Source: Pseudogracilibacillus sp037072025
Lineage (GTDB): Bacteria; Bacillota; Bacilli; Bacillales; Amphibacillaceae
DNA length: 64,000 nucleotides
NCBI RefSeq assembly: GCF_037072025.1
Contig: NZ_JAXHDD010000008.1
Coordinates: 1 to 64,000, forward strand
Direction: 5' to 3'
Part shown: positions 42,772 through 52,340 of the stretch, in pieces
Layout: each line of letters begins with the position of its first letter
Position numbering within the stretch: position 1 is the stretch's first letter
The notes under the pieces: generated by a model
Told to the model about the DNA's origin: nothing
Databases searched by the model: none
Seen by the model: only the letters and a program-made list of their open reading frames with translations
Made by a program: the position numbers and the translations under genes

Positions 42772-44991
42772 TTGCGTATAGCACTAATAGTTTTATTATT
42801 TACCGGGCTATTTAGTTCTATTGAAGTACCTGATATTGAAATAAAAAATGAAATAAAACCAACACCTTCAAAAGTAAATGATGTATCGCTTATCGTAGAA
42901 GTAAAAGGTAATCCAAAAAAACATAAAAAATACATCGAAACATATTATCCATCGATTGAAGTGGTCGCTACATATGATACGTTGTTTTATGGACTTGCTT
43001 TAAAAGGACGTCCAGAACGAATTGAAAAAATTACTGATTTACATTTTATTAAAGGAATTCACCCTGTTCAAACTTATACAACACTAACGGAACGGGCGCA
43101 AAACTTGTTTAATAATCCAACAGATTTTCGACAAGCAAATGTTTTTATCCCATCGGAGCTCAATACAACAGTATATTCGGGTAAAGGAGTAAAAATTGGA
43201 GTTGTAGACACAGGAATTGATTTTAACCATCCAGATTTAAAATTAAATTATCGAGGTGGATATGATTTAGTAGATTTAGATGATGAACCAATGGAAACAA
43301 CGGAAGAGGAAGGGATGCCAACTTCTCATGGTACTCATGTCGCCGGAATTGCTGCTGCAAACGGAAAATTATTAGGAGTGGCACCAAATGCATCTATTTA
43401 TGCTTATCGTGCACTTGGCCCTGGAGGGTTCGGTACATCGATACAAGTGATTGCAGCAATGGAAGAAGCGGTCAAAGATGGAGTAGAGGTTATGAATTTA
43501 TCGCTTGGAAATACGGTGAATGGGCCCGATTATCCGACGAGTAAAGCTGTGAATGAAGCGGCAAAGCACGGGGTAGCAGTTGTAGTTGCGAATGGAAATG
43601 CAGGACCAACAGACTGGACAGTTGGTGCACCAGCAACTGCCACATCTGCCCTATCAGTCGGAGCATATCAACCTTCTAGTCAAATACCTTATTTATATGA
43701 ACCCTCGACAAGGAGAAAAATTCAACTGTCTCCTCTAACGTTTTCTTTGTCTTGGGATTTGACAAGGGACTATCAAATTGTTGCCGCTGTGAATGAAAAA
43801 AACGTACAAGGTAAAATTGGTTTAGTTAAACAAATGGATAAACCTGTAGTAGACGAGGTTTTAAAACTGCGAGATGACGGTGCAGTTGCTGTAATTATTT
43901 ATAACATAAAACCGAATAATCAAGAATGGCTTGCAGGATTGCAAGAGGCAAATTTGGATATACCAATCGCAATCATATCTACAAAAGACGGTAGATGGAT
44001 TGATAAGCACATTCTAGAGAAAGATGTCTATTTTAAAAATGAACAACAGATTAGAGATGGAACAATTGCACCGTTTAGTTCGCGTGGCCCAGTAACGGTA
44101 AACTGGATGCTAAAACCTGATATTATCGCACCTGGTGTAAACATATTAAGTACTGTACCAGGAGGATACGATATGTTAAATGGGACAAGTATGGCGTCAC
44201 CTCACGTAGCAGGAGCGATAGCTGTTATAAAAGAAGCAAAACCAGACTGGACGAATGAACAAATTTTTGGAGCAATAAAAACGACTGCACAACAAATTCG
44301 TTCAGAAGAAGGAGAAGTATTAGAGCCAATTATGCAAGGGGCTGGATTAATTGACATTGCTTCTGCTATTGAAACGGATACGATTATTATGGATCCTCTC
44401 TTATCTTTTGGAAAGTTCGGTCACCATATTGATGAAAGAACAATTAATATTACGGTTGAAAATATGTCAGATGAATCGCAAAATTATTATTTTGAGATCC
44501 CCAAAAAAGAAAAGGGATTATCCTGGCATTTACCTAAAGAATTTACTGTTGAAGCAGGTGAAAAGAAAGAGATCCCTGTTCAATTAAAAGTGAATACATT
44601 GGAGTTAGAAAAAGGAATTTATCAGGGTTGGTTACAATTGAACGCTGGGACAAAAGAGTTTTCTCTACCTTATGTATTCATTAGTGAGACTGCGGAGTAT
44701 CCAAAAGTAATGGGCTTTACTTTTCAGATAAATCAGCTAGATAAAGACAGTTATAAATATCAAATGTATATACCAGAGCCCGTAAAATCGGTACAAATTC
44801 AATTGTATGATCCACATTCTCTTGTATTTGAAGGAACATTAGCTAAATGGAGAAACCTTGACGTTGGTATGAATGAAGGAGAAATAAAAAGACGAAATAT
44901 AAAACACCGTGGGAAATTTCACGGTATCATAGTTGTGCAGTTAGAAAACGGAGAATTTGTAAATTACGAAACAGAAATAATTTTAGAGTGA
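42772..44991 (+). CDS. Secreted subtilisin-like serine protease (S8, Vpr-like)
   Basis: A 739-residue protease. A short hydrophobic N terminus (1-16) acts as signal or anchor, then an inhibitor-I9-like propeptide (about 36-105). The catalytic domain has D146 (VVDTGID), H186 (SHGTHVAG) and S473 (NGTSMASPH), with oxyanion N near ANGNAGP. A PA-like insert of about 100 residues (315-415) lies between H and S, as in Vpr. A beta-rich C-terminal part (540-739) follows. TTG start after GAAGGAGAG. Substrate range and processing are unknown. Confidence 0.9.
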   Translation: MRIALIVLLFTGLFSSIEVPDIEIKNEIKPTPSKVNDVSLIVEVKGNPKKHKKYIETYYPSIEVVATYDTLFYGLALKGRPERIEKITDLHFIKGIHPVQTYTTLTERAQNLFNNPTDFRQANVFIPSELNTTVYSGKGVKIGVVDTGIDFNHPDLKLNYRGGYDLVDLDDEPMETTEEEGMPTSHGTHVAGIAAANGKLLGVAPNASIYAYRALGPGGFGTSIQVIAAMEEAVKDGVEVMNLSLGNTVNGPDYPTSKAVNEAAKHGVAVVVANGNAGPTDWTVGAPATATSALSVGAYQPSSQIPYLYEPSTRRKIQLSPLTFSLSWDLTRDYQIVAAVNEKNVQGKIGLVKQMDKPVVDEVLKLRDDGAVAVIIYNIKPNNQEWLAGLQEANLDIPIAIISTKDGRWIDKHILEKDVYFKNEQQIRDGTIAPFSSRGPVTVNWMLKPDIIAPGVNILSTVPGGYDMLNGTSMASPHVAGAIAVIKEAKPDWTNEQIFGAIKTTAQQIRSEEGEVLEPIMQGAGLIDIASAIETDTIIMDPLLSFGKFGHHIDERTINITVENMSDESQNYYFEIPKKEKGLSWHLPKEFTVEAGEKKEIPVQLKVNTLELEKGIYQGWLQLNAGTKEFSLPYVFISETAEYPKVMGFTFQINQLDKDSYKYQMYIPEPVKSVQIQLYDPHSLVFEGTLAKWRNLDVGMNEGEIKRRNIKHRGKFHGIIVVQLENGEFVNYETEIILE

Positions 44992-45029
44992 AATAGGATA
45001 AGAGGCTTCGCAGATAACTCATGTTTTTT

Positions 45030-45400
45030 GCTGGACAATGGTAACTCTCTTTCGTGGTTAACTCACGTATCGCGTGGTTAAACTGAGTTCTCCGTGGATA
45101 AATCGTGTATTAGCTGGACAAAGATTTCTCCCGTGGATAACGCACGTATTGCGTGGTTAAACTGAATTCTCCGTGGACAAATCGTGTATTAGCTGGACAA
45201 AGATTACTCCCGTGGTTACTTCACGTATTGTGTGGTTAAACTGAGTTCTCCGTGGATAAATCATATATTGGCTGGATAATGGTTACTCCCGTGGTTAACG
45301 CACGTATTGCGTGGTTAAACTGAGTTCTCCGTGGATAAATCGTGTATTAACTGAATAACGGCATCCCTCTGGTTAATTCACTTTCTATGTGGTTAAGTGA
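45030..45400 (+). repeat. Word array with 79-bp higher-order repeat
   Basis: About 19 words. The core is a four-word block: CTGGACAAAGATTnCTCC (18), CGTGGTTAACGCACGTATTG (20), CGTGGTTAAACTGAGTTCTC (20) and CGTGGATAAATCGTGTATTA plus G (21). The third word starts at 45073, 45152, 45231 and 45310, exactly 79 nt apart each time. Words differ by single substitutions. The array sits between the protease and the atp operon. In 44992-45029 and 45431-45678 I see nothing else of note. Confidence 0.95.
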
Positions 45401-45678
45401 CGAATTCTGCAGTGAAGAAAACACGATTGAGGAAAATGTTAAACATAATAAGAATAAAGGAATAAAACACGGGTGAACAGGGGATGAAATGCCGGATTTG
45501 CTAATCCAAAAAATTGGACGAATTATCATGAATAGTGATGAAAAATCTTGGTGAAAAACACTTGTCAAATGTTCATAAATTTGTCATGAATTTTCAAAAA
45601 TAAGAGAAGGTTGCCCCTTTCAAGCAAATAGAGTAACTTTATAAGTGAGATAAGTCACAAAAGCTCATCTTGTATGAA

Positions 45679-45707
45679 TTGACATTACCTATTGGCTATT
45701 GTAAAAT
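45679..45707 (+). promoter_or_regulatory. Promoter of the ATP synthase operon
   Basis: TTGACA at 45679-45684, 17-nt spacer, TAAAAT at 45702-45707: a strong sigma-A promoter 144 nt upstream of atpI. The leader contains CACACATTCCACAC and an A-run but no recognised riboswitch. Confidence 0.75.
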
Positions 45708-45850
45708 TCTTCGTGTGGATTAATTTATTATAATAAAATTACTGTGTGCATTTTCCCTTTTATGTGAAGAAATCTACATAAAAAAACACACATTCCACAC
45801 TTTTTGTATGTCTAAATAAATGTTTAGAGTCTTACGAAAGTGAGTACATT

Positions 45851-46210
45851 ATGTCAAATTATCGTACAATGGCTAAAAGGCAAAGGAAATGGATGCTTAT
45901 TCTTCTTGTTCTATTTGCAATTGGGGCAGGGATTTTGCCGAACAAGCATTTTTTTCTTGGGTTGTTATTGGGAACTAGTATAAGTTTTTACAATTTATGG
46001 CTCTTGCAGCGTAAAACAGACCTCCTTGGAGAAGCAGCTGAAAGAGAAGGTTCTCGGAAAGGGATTGGTACGATATCAAGGTTTGCAGCAGCGGCACTTG
46101 GTGTGTTAATTGCAATCCGTTATGATTTAAGCATTATTGGTTTTATTATTGGACTAATGACAGCTTATCCAGTTATGATGGTAGATTTCATTTGGTTCAA
46201 TAGGAAATAA
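45851..46210 (+). CDS. atpI: ATP synthase subunit I
   Basis: A 119-residue membrane protein with four hydrophobic segments, first gene of the atp operon. AtpI helps assemble the c-ring or handles Mg2+ according to work on other bacteria. Position and topology support the call; sequence conservation in this family is low. The ATG has a weak site (AAAGTGAG). 23 nt separate it from atpB. Confidence 0.88.
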   Translation: MSNYRTMAKRQRKWMLILLVLFAIGAGILPNKHFFLGLLLGTSISFYNLWLLQRKTDLLGEAAEREGSRKGIGTISRFAAAALGVLIAIRYDLSIIGFIIGLMTAYPVMMVDFIWFNRK

Positions 46211-46233
46211 TCACTTGAAAGAGGGGTGAGAAA

Positions 46234-46956
46234 ATGGAGCATGGAGCACCAATTATAGAAAATTTATTCGGAATTCCTTGGCTATCTGTTAATTTATCAA
46301 ACGTATTGATGATTATTGTGACATCCGCTATCGTTTTTATCCTATCTGTATTAGGTGCAAGAAAGTTACAAATGAAACCAACAGGTGCACAAAATGTCAT
46401 GGAATGGATCCTTGATTTTGTCAAAGGAATTATCAACGATACAATGGATTGGAAAACAGGAAAAAAATTTTTACCGTTAGCAATCACATTATTTACGTTT
46501 ATTTTAGTAGGAAACATATTAGGTGTTATAACAACTTTCATTTACAATGGGGAAGTATGGTGGAAATCGCCAACAGCCGATCCAGGTTTAACATTAACAC
46601 TTTCATCACTAGTAATTATTCTATCGCATTATTATGGAATAAAATTACGTGGTACAAACCAATATATTAAAGGTTATTTCACTCCGGTATGGTTCTTATT
46701 CCCGATTAAGATTATTGAGGAATTTGCTAACACATTAACACTTGGTTTACGTCTATTCGGTAACTTATTCGCAGGAGAAGTACTACTTGCGTTATTAGTA
46801 GGTTTAACAACTTCAGGATTTTTAGGATTTATCGGTGGGGCAGTACCATATTTAGCATGGTCAGGATTTAGTGTATTCATCGGAGGAATCCAAGCATTTA
46901 TTTTCACCATGTTGTCAATGGTTTACATTTCACACAAAGTAAGTGAAGATCATTAA
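46234..46956 (+). CDS. atpB: F0F1 ATP synthase subunit a
   Basis: A 240-residue membrane subunit forming the proton half-channels. The essential arginine lies in LTLGLRLFGNLFAGEVLLAL near residue 170, and the C-terminal QAFIFTMLSMVYI is typical. ATG follows GAAAGAGGGGTG. The next gene, atpE, is 90 nt away with a hairpin in the gap. Confidence 0.96.
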   Translation: MEHGAPIIENLFGIPWLSVNLSNVLMIIVTSAIVFILSVLGARKLQMKPTGAQNVMEWILDFVKGIINDTMDWKTGKKFLPLAITLFTFILVGNILGVITTFIYNGEVWWKSPTADPGLTLTLSSLVIILSHYYGIKLRGTNQYIKGYFTPVWFLFPIKIIEEFANTLTLGLRLFGNLFAGEVLLALLVGLTTSGFLGFIGGAVPYLAWSGFSVFIGGIQAFIFTMLSMVYISHKVSEDH

Positions 46957-46978
46957 GGAATCTTAAAATATTAATTAA

Positions 46979-47002
46979 CCAGCTTTATAATTATAAAACT
47001 GG
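46979..47002 (+). promoter_or_regulatory. Intergenic hairpin before atpE
   Basis: CCAGCTTTATAA and TTATAAAACTGG pair over the whole 24 nt with a single C-A mismatch. It is followed by further A/T-rich dyads and then the strong GGGAGGA site of atpE. No T-run follows, so it looks like an mRNA processing or stability element, not a terminator. Confidence 0.55.
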
Positions 47003-47046
47003 AAATTATAAAATATTATATATACTTTTAGGGAGGATTTTATATT

Positions 47047-47259
47047 ATGGGACTTTTAGCGGCGGCAATCGCAGTTGGATTAGGTGCATTAGGTGCAGGT
47101 ATTGGTAACGGTCTTATTGTTAGTAAAACAGTTGAAGGTGTTGCACGTCAACCAGAACTAAGAGGTCAATTACAGACAATTATGTTCATCGGTATTGGTT
47201 TAGTTGAGGCACTTCCGATTATCGGGGTAGTTATTGCATTAATGGTAATGGGTCGATAA
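47047..47259 (+). CDS. atpE: F0F1 ATP synthase subunit c
   Basis: A 70-residue hairpin of two helices joined by the polar loop RQPE. The proton-carrying acid is E54 (IGLVEALPIIG). GxGxGxG-type packing is seen as GLGALGAGIGNG at 11-22. Sodium-binding residues of Na+-type rings are absent (no Q at position 32 equivalent or ES motif), so it is a proton type by inference. Strong GGGAGGA site; flanked by hairpins on both sides. Confidence 0.96.
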   Translation: MGLLAAAIAVGLGALGAGIGNGLIVSKTVEGVARQPELRGQLQTIMFIGIGLVEALPIIGVVIALMVMGR

Positions 47260-47273
47260 TAGATTTTTAATTA

Positions 47274-47300
47274 GGCGAAGCGATTTGGTTAAACTTCGCC
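47274..47300 (+). promoter_or_regulatory. Intergenic hairpin after atpE
   Basis: GGCGAAG (47274-47280) and CTTCGCC (47294-47300) form a G+C-rich 7-bp stem with a 13-nt loop, 14 nt past the atpE stop. No T-run follows, so read-through to atpF is expected. Confidence 0.6.
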
Positions 47301-47346
47301 ACAGTTTTGTTTAAATAGCGTATTATCCTAGAGAGGAGTGAATTGT

Positions 47347-47838
47347 GTGCTAGGAGGATTTCATATATTAGATATGGTTATCATGCTCATTTTCTTTATC
47401 CTGCTTATGTACTTGGTGAGCAAATTTGCATGGGGACCAGTTATGAACATGATGCAGAAACGTGAAGAGTATGTTGCTGGGGAAATAGAGGCAGCTGAAA
47501 AAAGTCGAGCAGAAGCAGAGAAAGCATCTAAAGAGGCTGTTGAACAACTAAAACAGACGAAACAAGAAGCACAACAAATTATTGAAGACGCAAAAAATGC
47601 TGGAATGAAGCAAGAACAAGACATTGTAGCATCTGCAAAAAATGAGGCAGAAAGAATTAAACAAGCTGCACAAGAAGAAATTCAAAATGAAAAAGAAAAA
47701 GCGATTCAAGCACTTCAAGATCAAGTTGCTTCATTATCTGTTCTGATTGCTAGTAAAGTAATAGAAAAAGAAATTAGCGCACAAGATCAGGATAAACTGA
47801 TCGAAGAATATATTAAACAGGTAGGAGAAGAGCAATGA
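47347..47838 (+). CDS. atpF: F0F1 ATP synthase subunit b
   Basis: A 163-residue subunit with one N-terminal transmembrane helix (about 8-28) and a long helical stalk with the hendecad pattern typical of b. I prefer GTG 47347, 7-8 nt after AGAGGAG; an upstream GTG at 47338 overlaps that site. It overlaps atpH by 4 nt (ATGA). It forms the peripheral stalk with delta. Confidence 0.93.
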   Translation: MLGGFHILDMVIMLIFFILLMYLVSKFAWGPVMNMMQKREEYVAGEIEAAEKSRAEAEKASKEAVEQLKQTKQEAQQIIEDAKNAGMKQEQDIVASAKNEAERIKQAAQEEIQNEKEKAIQALQDQVASLSVLIASKVIEKEISAQDQDKLIEEYIKQVGEEQ

Positions 47839-48380
47839 ATGAAGCAGTAGTTGCGAAACGATATGCAGATGCTCTTTTTCAACTTGCTAGTGAAAATAAT
47901 AAAGTAGATAAGCTTATTTCTGAATTACAATTAGTGAAAACAGTTTTCAAAGATGATAAAAATATTATAAACTTTTTAAATCATCCACGAGTAAAAAACG
48001 AAGATAAAATGAAATTAATCGACGAAGCGTTTAAACAGAATGATAAAGATGTAGTGAATACATTAAAAATTCTTGTTGAGCGTCACCGTATAGATACGAT
48101 TACTTCAATCGTTCATGCGTTTGTAGAACAATATAATGAAGCAAACGGAATTGCAGCAGCAGATGTTTATTCCGTACGGGCTTTATCTGAAGAGGAACAA
48201 ACAAATATAGAAGCTTCATTGAAAAAGCAACTTGATAAAAAAAGCGTATTAATTAATAATATTGTAGATCCATCGGTACTTGGTGGACTAAGAATCAGAG
48301 TTGGAAATACGATTTATGACGGATCGATTAGCGGAAAACTATATCGAATTAAACAAACATTCGCATCTAGTACTATTTAA
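47835..48380 (+). CDS. atpH: F0F1 ATP synthase subunit delta
   Basis: A 181-residue peripheral-stalk subunit. N-terminal AKRYADALFQLA and the C-terminal DPSVLGGLRIRVGNTIYDGS are signatures of the OSCP/delta family. Translationally coupled to atpF. Confidence 0.95.
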   Translation: MNEAVVAKRYADALFQLASENNKVDKLISELQLVKTVFKDDKNIINFLNHPRVKNEDKMKLIDEAFKQNDKDVVNTLKILVERHRIDTITSIVHAFVEQYNEANGIAAADVYSVRALSEEEQTNIEASLKKQLDKKSVLINNIVDPSVLGGLRIRVGNTIYDGSISGKLYRIKQTFASSTI

Positions 48381-48398
48381 GGATAGGGGTGACATGGT

Positions 48399-49916
48399 AT
48401 GAGCATTACTGCTGAAGAAATCAGTACGCTGATAAAACAGCAAATTGAAAACTACGATTCTGAAATTGAAATCTCAGACATCGGTACAGTTATCGAAGTA
48501 GGAGACGGAATTGCACGTGCCCATGGTTTGGATAATGTAATGGCTGGTGAACTAGTCGAATTTTCAAACGGTGTCGTAGGTTTAGCACAAAACTTAGAGG
48601 AAAGTAATGTCGGGATCGTTATTTTAGGTCCATATACAGAAATAAAAGAAGGCGATGAAGTTCGTCGTACAGGACGAATCATGCAAGTACCAGTAGGGGA
48701 GGAACTAATCGGACGAGTGGTAAACCCATTAGGGCAACCAATTGATGGTAAAGGTCCAATTGAAACAGCAAAAACACGTCCAATCGAATCCGATGCACCA
48801 GGTGTTATGGCGCGTAAATCGGTTCACGAACCACTTCAAACTGGAATTAAAGCGATCGATGCCCTTGTACCAATCGGAAGAGGACAGCGTGAACTTATTA
48901 TTGGTGACCGTCAAACAGGTAAAACAACTGTAGCGGTTGACACAATCTTAAACCAAGCAGATCAAGATATGATTTGTATTTATGTTGCAATCGGACAAAA
49001 GGAATCAACTGTTCGTGGAACAGTCGAAACATTTCGTCGTTACGGTGCACTTGACTATACAATCGTTGTAACTGCTGGAGCGTCTGACCCAGCACCACTT
49101 CTCTACCTAGCTCCATATGCAGGAGTATCTATGGGTGAAGAATTCATGTATAACGGAAAACACGTACTTGTTGTTTATGATGACTTATCTAAACAAGCTG
49201 CGGCATATCGTGAATTATCACTACTTTTACGTCGTCCACCAGGGCGTGAGGCTTTCCCAGGGGATGTATTCTATCTACACTCACGCCTTTTAGAGCGTGC
49301 TGCTAAATTAAATGACGATTTAGGTGGCGGTTCATTAACTGCACTACCTTTCGTTGAAACACAAGCAGGGGACATTTCAGCTTATATTCCAACAAACGTA
49401 ATTTCCATCACAGACGGACAGATTTTCTTGCAGAGTGATCTATTCTTCTCAGGAGTGCGTCCAGCGATTAATGCGGGGTTATCTGTATCACGTGTTGGAG
49501 GAGACGCACAAATAAAAGCGATGAAAAAAGTTGCAGGTACACTACGTCTAGACCTAGCTGCATACCGTGAACTCGAAGCATTTGCTCAGTTCGGTTCAGA
49601 CCTTGATAAAGCAACACAAGCCCGACTTAATCGTGGTCAACGCACAGTTGAAGTATTGAAGCAAGGCTTACACAAACCGCTTCCAGTTGAAAAACAAGTT
49701 ATGATCATCTATGCATTAACACATGGATTATTAGATGATATTGCTGTTGATGATATCGTTCGCTTTGAAGAAGAGTTCCATATATGGGCAGATACAAATG
49801 CCAAAGAAGTGCTTGATACGATTAAAGAAACGGGACAACTAGCTGATGAGGCGGATATGACAGCAGCAGTTGAAGCATTTAAGAAAACATTCTTACCTAC
49901 TGAAAAGAACGCATAA
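48399..49916 (+). CDS. atpA: F0F1 ATP synthase subunit alpha
   Basis: A 505-residue subunit. P-loop GDRQTGKTT near 170, and the PAINAGLSVSRVGGDAQ signature near 365 with the arginine finger. It binds nucleotide non-catalytically. ATG follows GGATAGGGGTG. The sequence is complete and of normal length. Confidence 0.98.
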   Translation: MSITAEEISTLIKQQIENYDSEIEISDIGTVIEVGDGIARAHGLDNVMAGELVEFSNGVVGLAQNLEESNVGIVILGPYTEIKEGDEVRRTGRIMQVPVGEELIGRVVNPLGQPIDGKGPIETAKTRPIESDAPGVMARKSVHEPLQTGIKAIDALVPIGRGQRELIIGDRQTGKTTVAVDTILNQADQDMICIYVAIGQKESTVRGTVETFRRYGALDYTIVVTAGASDPAPLLYLAPYAGVSMGEEFMYNGKHVLVVYDDLSKQAAAYRELSLLLRRPPGREAFPGDVFYLHSRLLERAAKLNDDLGGGSLTALPFVETQAGDISAYIPTNVISITDGQIFLQSDLFFSGVRPAINAGLSVSRVGGDAQIKAMKKVAGTLRLDLAAYRELEAFAQFGSDLDKATQARLNRGQRTVEVLKQGLHKPLPVEKQVMIIYALTHGLLDDIAVDDIVRFEEEFHIWADTNAKEVLDTIKETGQLADEADMTAAVEAFKKTFLPTEKNA

Positions 49917-49951
49917 TTTTTCAGTAGAAAGGAACTAAATTTAAATTTATG

Positions 49952-49990
49952 AAACAGAATTATATGCGAATAACACATATACGTCTGTTT
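49952..49990 (+). promoter_or_regulatory. Intergenic hairpin before atpG
   Basis: AAACAGA (49952-49958) pairs with TCTGTTT (49984-49990), extended inward by ATATG/CATAT. It ends just before the GAGGGGTGG site of atpG, with no terminator T-run. Confidence 0.5.
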
Positions 49991-50009
49991 TAGAGGGGTG
50001 GTGAAAAGC

Positions 50010-50867
50010 TTGGCATCACTTAAAGATATTCAAGATCGAATAAAGTCTACAGGGAAAACAAAACAAATTACTAAAGCAATGGAAATGGTGTCTGCTTCTA
50101 AATTAAGTAGAGCTGAAGAAAATGCGAAACGTTACGCCTCATACAGTAATAAAATCCAGGAGGTTATTGCTAATATCGCAACTAACAGTACGGATGTTAC
50201 CCATCCAATGTTAGAACGTCGTGAAGTGAAAAAGACTGGTTATATTATTGTAACTGCGGACAGCGGACTTGCAGGTGCGTATAATAGTAACGTACTTCGA
50301 AAACTTCATCAAACAGTCCAAGAAAGACACACATCCACAGAGCAATATACAGTTATTGCGATTGGACGTATGGGTGTTGATTTTTGCCGGAAACAGAAAA
50401 TGCATGTAGCAGATACTGTTGTAGGTCTACAAGATCAACCGAAATATGCAGAAATTAAGGAAATTGCTTCTAATGCTGTACAACTATATGAAGATGAGGA
50501 AATTGATGAACTGGTCATTATTTATAACGAGTTTGTAAGTGCCATATCTCAAGTTGTACAAATAAATACACTTGTACCGATTTCCAATATTGACAGTGTT
50601 AAAGCGACAAGTACCTATGAGTATGAACCAGATGAAGAACAAATATTAAAAGTTCTTTTACCTCAATATGCAGAAAGCTTAATTTACGGTGCACTCCTTC
50701 AAGCAAAAGCAAGTGAGCATGCTGCACGTATGACTGCAATGAAGAGTGCAACAGATAACGCAGACGAACTAATCGATGAGTTAACGTTATCATTTAACCG
50801 TGCCCGCCAAGCTGCTATTACACAGGAAATCACCGAGATTGTTGGTGGAGCAGCAGCATTAGAATAA
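50010..50867 (+). CDS. atpG: F0F1 ATP synthase subunit gamma
   Basis: A 285-residue rotor subunit. N terminus ASLKDIQDRIKSTGKTKQIT and C terminus NRARQAAITQEITEIVGGAAA are hallmarks. TTG 50010 gives the conserved MASLKDI start after GAGGGGTGG; a GTG four codons upstream is possible but lies inside the ribosome site. Confidence 0.95.
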   Translation: MASLKDIQDRIKSTGKTKQITKAMEMVSASKLSRAEENAKRYASYSNKIQEVIANIATNSTDVTHPMLERREVKKTGYIIVTADSGLAGAYNSNVLRKLHQTVQERHTSTEQYTVIAIGRMGVDFCRKQKMHVADTVVGLQDQPKYAEIKEIASNAVQLYEDEEIDELVIIYNEFVSAISQVVQINTLVPISNIDSVKATSTYEYEPDEEQILKVLLPQYAESLIYGALLQAKASEHAARMTAMKSATDNADELIDELTLSFNRARQAAITQEITEIVGGAAALE

Positions 50868-50911
50868 TTTATGAATCGATTATTTGAAAAGGAAGTTAGG
50901 AGGGAAATCGA

Positions 50912-52330
50912 TTGAGTAAAGGTTATGTTACACAAGTAATGGGACCAGTTGTCGACGTTAAGTTTGAAGAAGGACAACTACCTGAAATTTATGATGCGCT
51001 ACATGTTGAATTTGATAATACAGATGAAACTGGACAGAACGAAGCTAGAACACTCGCATTGGAAGTAGCATTACACCTTGGCGATAACTCTGTCCGCACA
51101 ATTGCGATGTCATCAACGGACGGAGTACAACGTGGAATGAACGTTAAAACTACGGGTGGACCGATTTCTGTTCCTGTCGGTGACGTGACGTTAGGCCGAG
51201 TGTTTAACGTATTAGGTGAACACATTGATTTAGGAGAGGATCTTCCAGCAGACACGAAGCTTGATCCAATCCACCGTGAATCACCGAAATTCGAAAGCTT
51301 ATCAACAGAAACAGAAATTTTAGAAACAGGCATTAAAGTTGTTGACTTACTTGCTCCATATATTAAAGGTGGAAAAATCGGTTTATTTGGTGGTGCAGGA
51401 GTAGGTAAAACAGTTTTAATTCAGGAACTTATTAACAACATCGCTCAAGAACACGGGGGAATTTCTGTATTCGCTGGAGTTGGAGAGCGTACACGTGAAG
51501 GTAATGACCTTTACTATGAGATGAAAGATTCTGGAGTTATTGAAAGAACAGCGATGGTATTCGGTCAAATGAACGAACCACCTGGTGCGAGAATGCGTGT
51601 TGCGCTAACTGGTCTTACAATGGCCGAGCATTTCCGCGATGAACAAGGACAAGACGTGTTACTATTCATCGACAATATTTTCCGCTTTACTCAAGCAGGT
51701 TCAGAAGTTTCGGCACTACTTGGACGTATGCCATCTGCGGTTGGTTACCAGCCAACACTTGCAACAGAGATGGGGCAACTTCAAGAACGTATTACATCAA
51801 CGGATAAAGGTTCAGTTACATCGATCCAAGCGATTTATGTACCGGCAGATGACTATACTGACCCAGCGCCAGCAACAACTTTTGCTCACTTAGATGCAAC
51901 AACAAACCTTGACCGTGGTCTGTCAGAGCAAGGTATTTATCCAGCGGTTGACCCGCTTGCATCAACATCTCGTGCCCTTGACCCTGAAATCGTCGGGGAA
52001 GAGCATTATGAAGTGGCAACAGCGGTTCAACGCACATTACAGCGTTACCGTGAATTGCAAGATATTATCGCAATTCTAGGTATGGACGAGTTAGGTGACG
52101 AAGATAAACTTACTGTATCACGTGCACGTCGCATTCAGTTCTTCTTGTCACAAAATTTCCACGTAGCTGAACAGTTCACTGGTCAGCCAGGATCTTATGT
52201 ACCAGTTCAAGAAACAGTAAAAGGATTTAAAGAAATCTTGGAAGGTAAATATGACGATCTACCGGAAGATGCATTCCGTCTCGTTGGTCGTATTGAAGAA
52301 GTAGTCGAAAAAGCAAAAGAAATGGCTTAA
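50912..52330 (+). CDS. atpD: F0F1 ATP synthase subunit beta
   Basis: A 472-residue catalytic subunit. P-loop GGAGVGKTVL near 157, the catalytic glutamate in GVGERTREGND, and the ALLGRMPSAVGYQPTLATEM segment are present. TTG start after TTAGGAGGG. ATCGAT occurs both before and after the ribosome site and could pair weakly. Complete. Confidence 0.98.
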   Translation: MSKGYVTQVMGPVVDVKFEEGQLPEIYDALHVEFDNTDETGQNEARTLALEVALHLGDNSVRTIAMSSTDGVQRGMNVKTTGGPISVPVGDVTLGRVFNVLGEHIDLGEDLPADTKLDPIHRESPKFESLSTETEILETGIKVVDLLAPYIKGGKIGLFGGAGVGKTVLIQELINNIAQEHGGISVFAGVGERTREGNDLYYEMKDSGVIERTAMVFGQMNEPPGARMRVALTGLTMAEHFRDEQGQDVLLFIDNIFRFTQAGSEVSALLGRMPSAVGYQPTLATEMGQLQERITSTDKGSVTSIQAIYVPADDYTDPAPATTFAHLDATTNLDRGLSEQGIYPAVDPLASTSRALDPEIVGEEHYEVATAVQRTLQRYRELQDIIAILGMDELGDEDKLTVSRARRIQFFLSQNFHVAEQFTGQPGSYVPVQETVKGFKEILEGKYDDLPEDAFRLVGRIEEVVEKAKEMA

Positions 52331-52340
52331 GATAAAAGTG

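Noticed and set aside
45030..45400. Replication origin or plasmid iterons
   Set aside because: No replication initiator gene is near, the words match the DnaA box only imperfectly, and similar arrays occur at several sites in one chromosome-like window.
50870..50912. ATCGAT pair enclosing the atpD ribosome site as a regulatory switch
   Set aside because: Only six A/T-rich base pairs with a loop of about 25 nt; too weak to claim sequestration.
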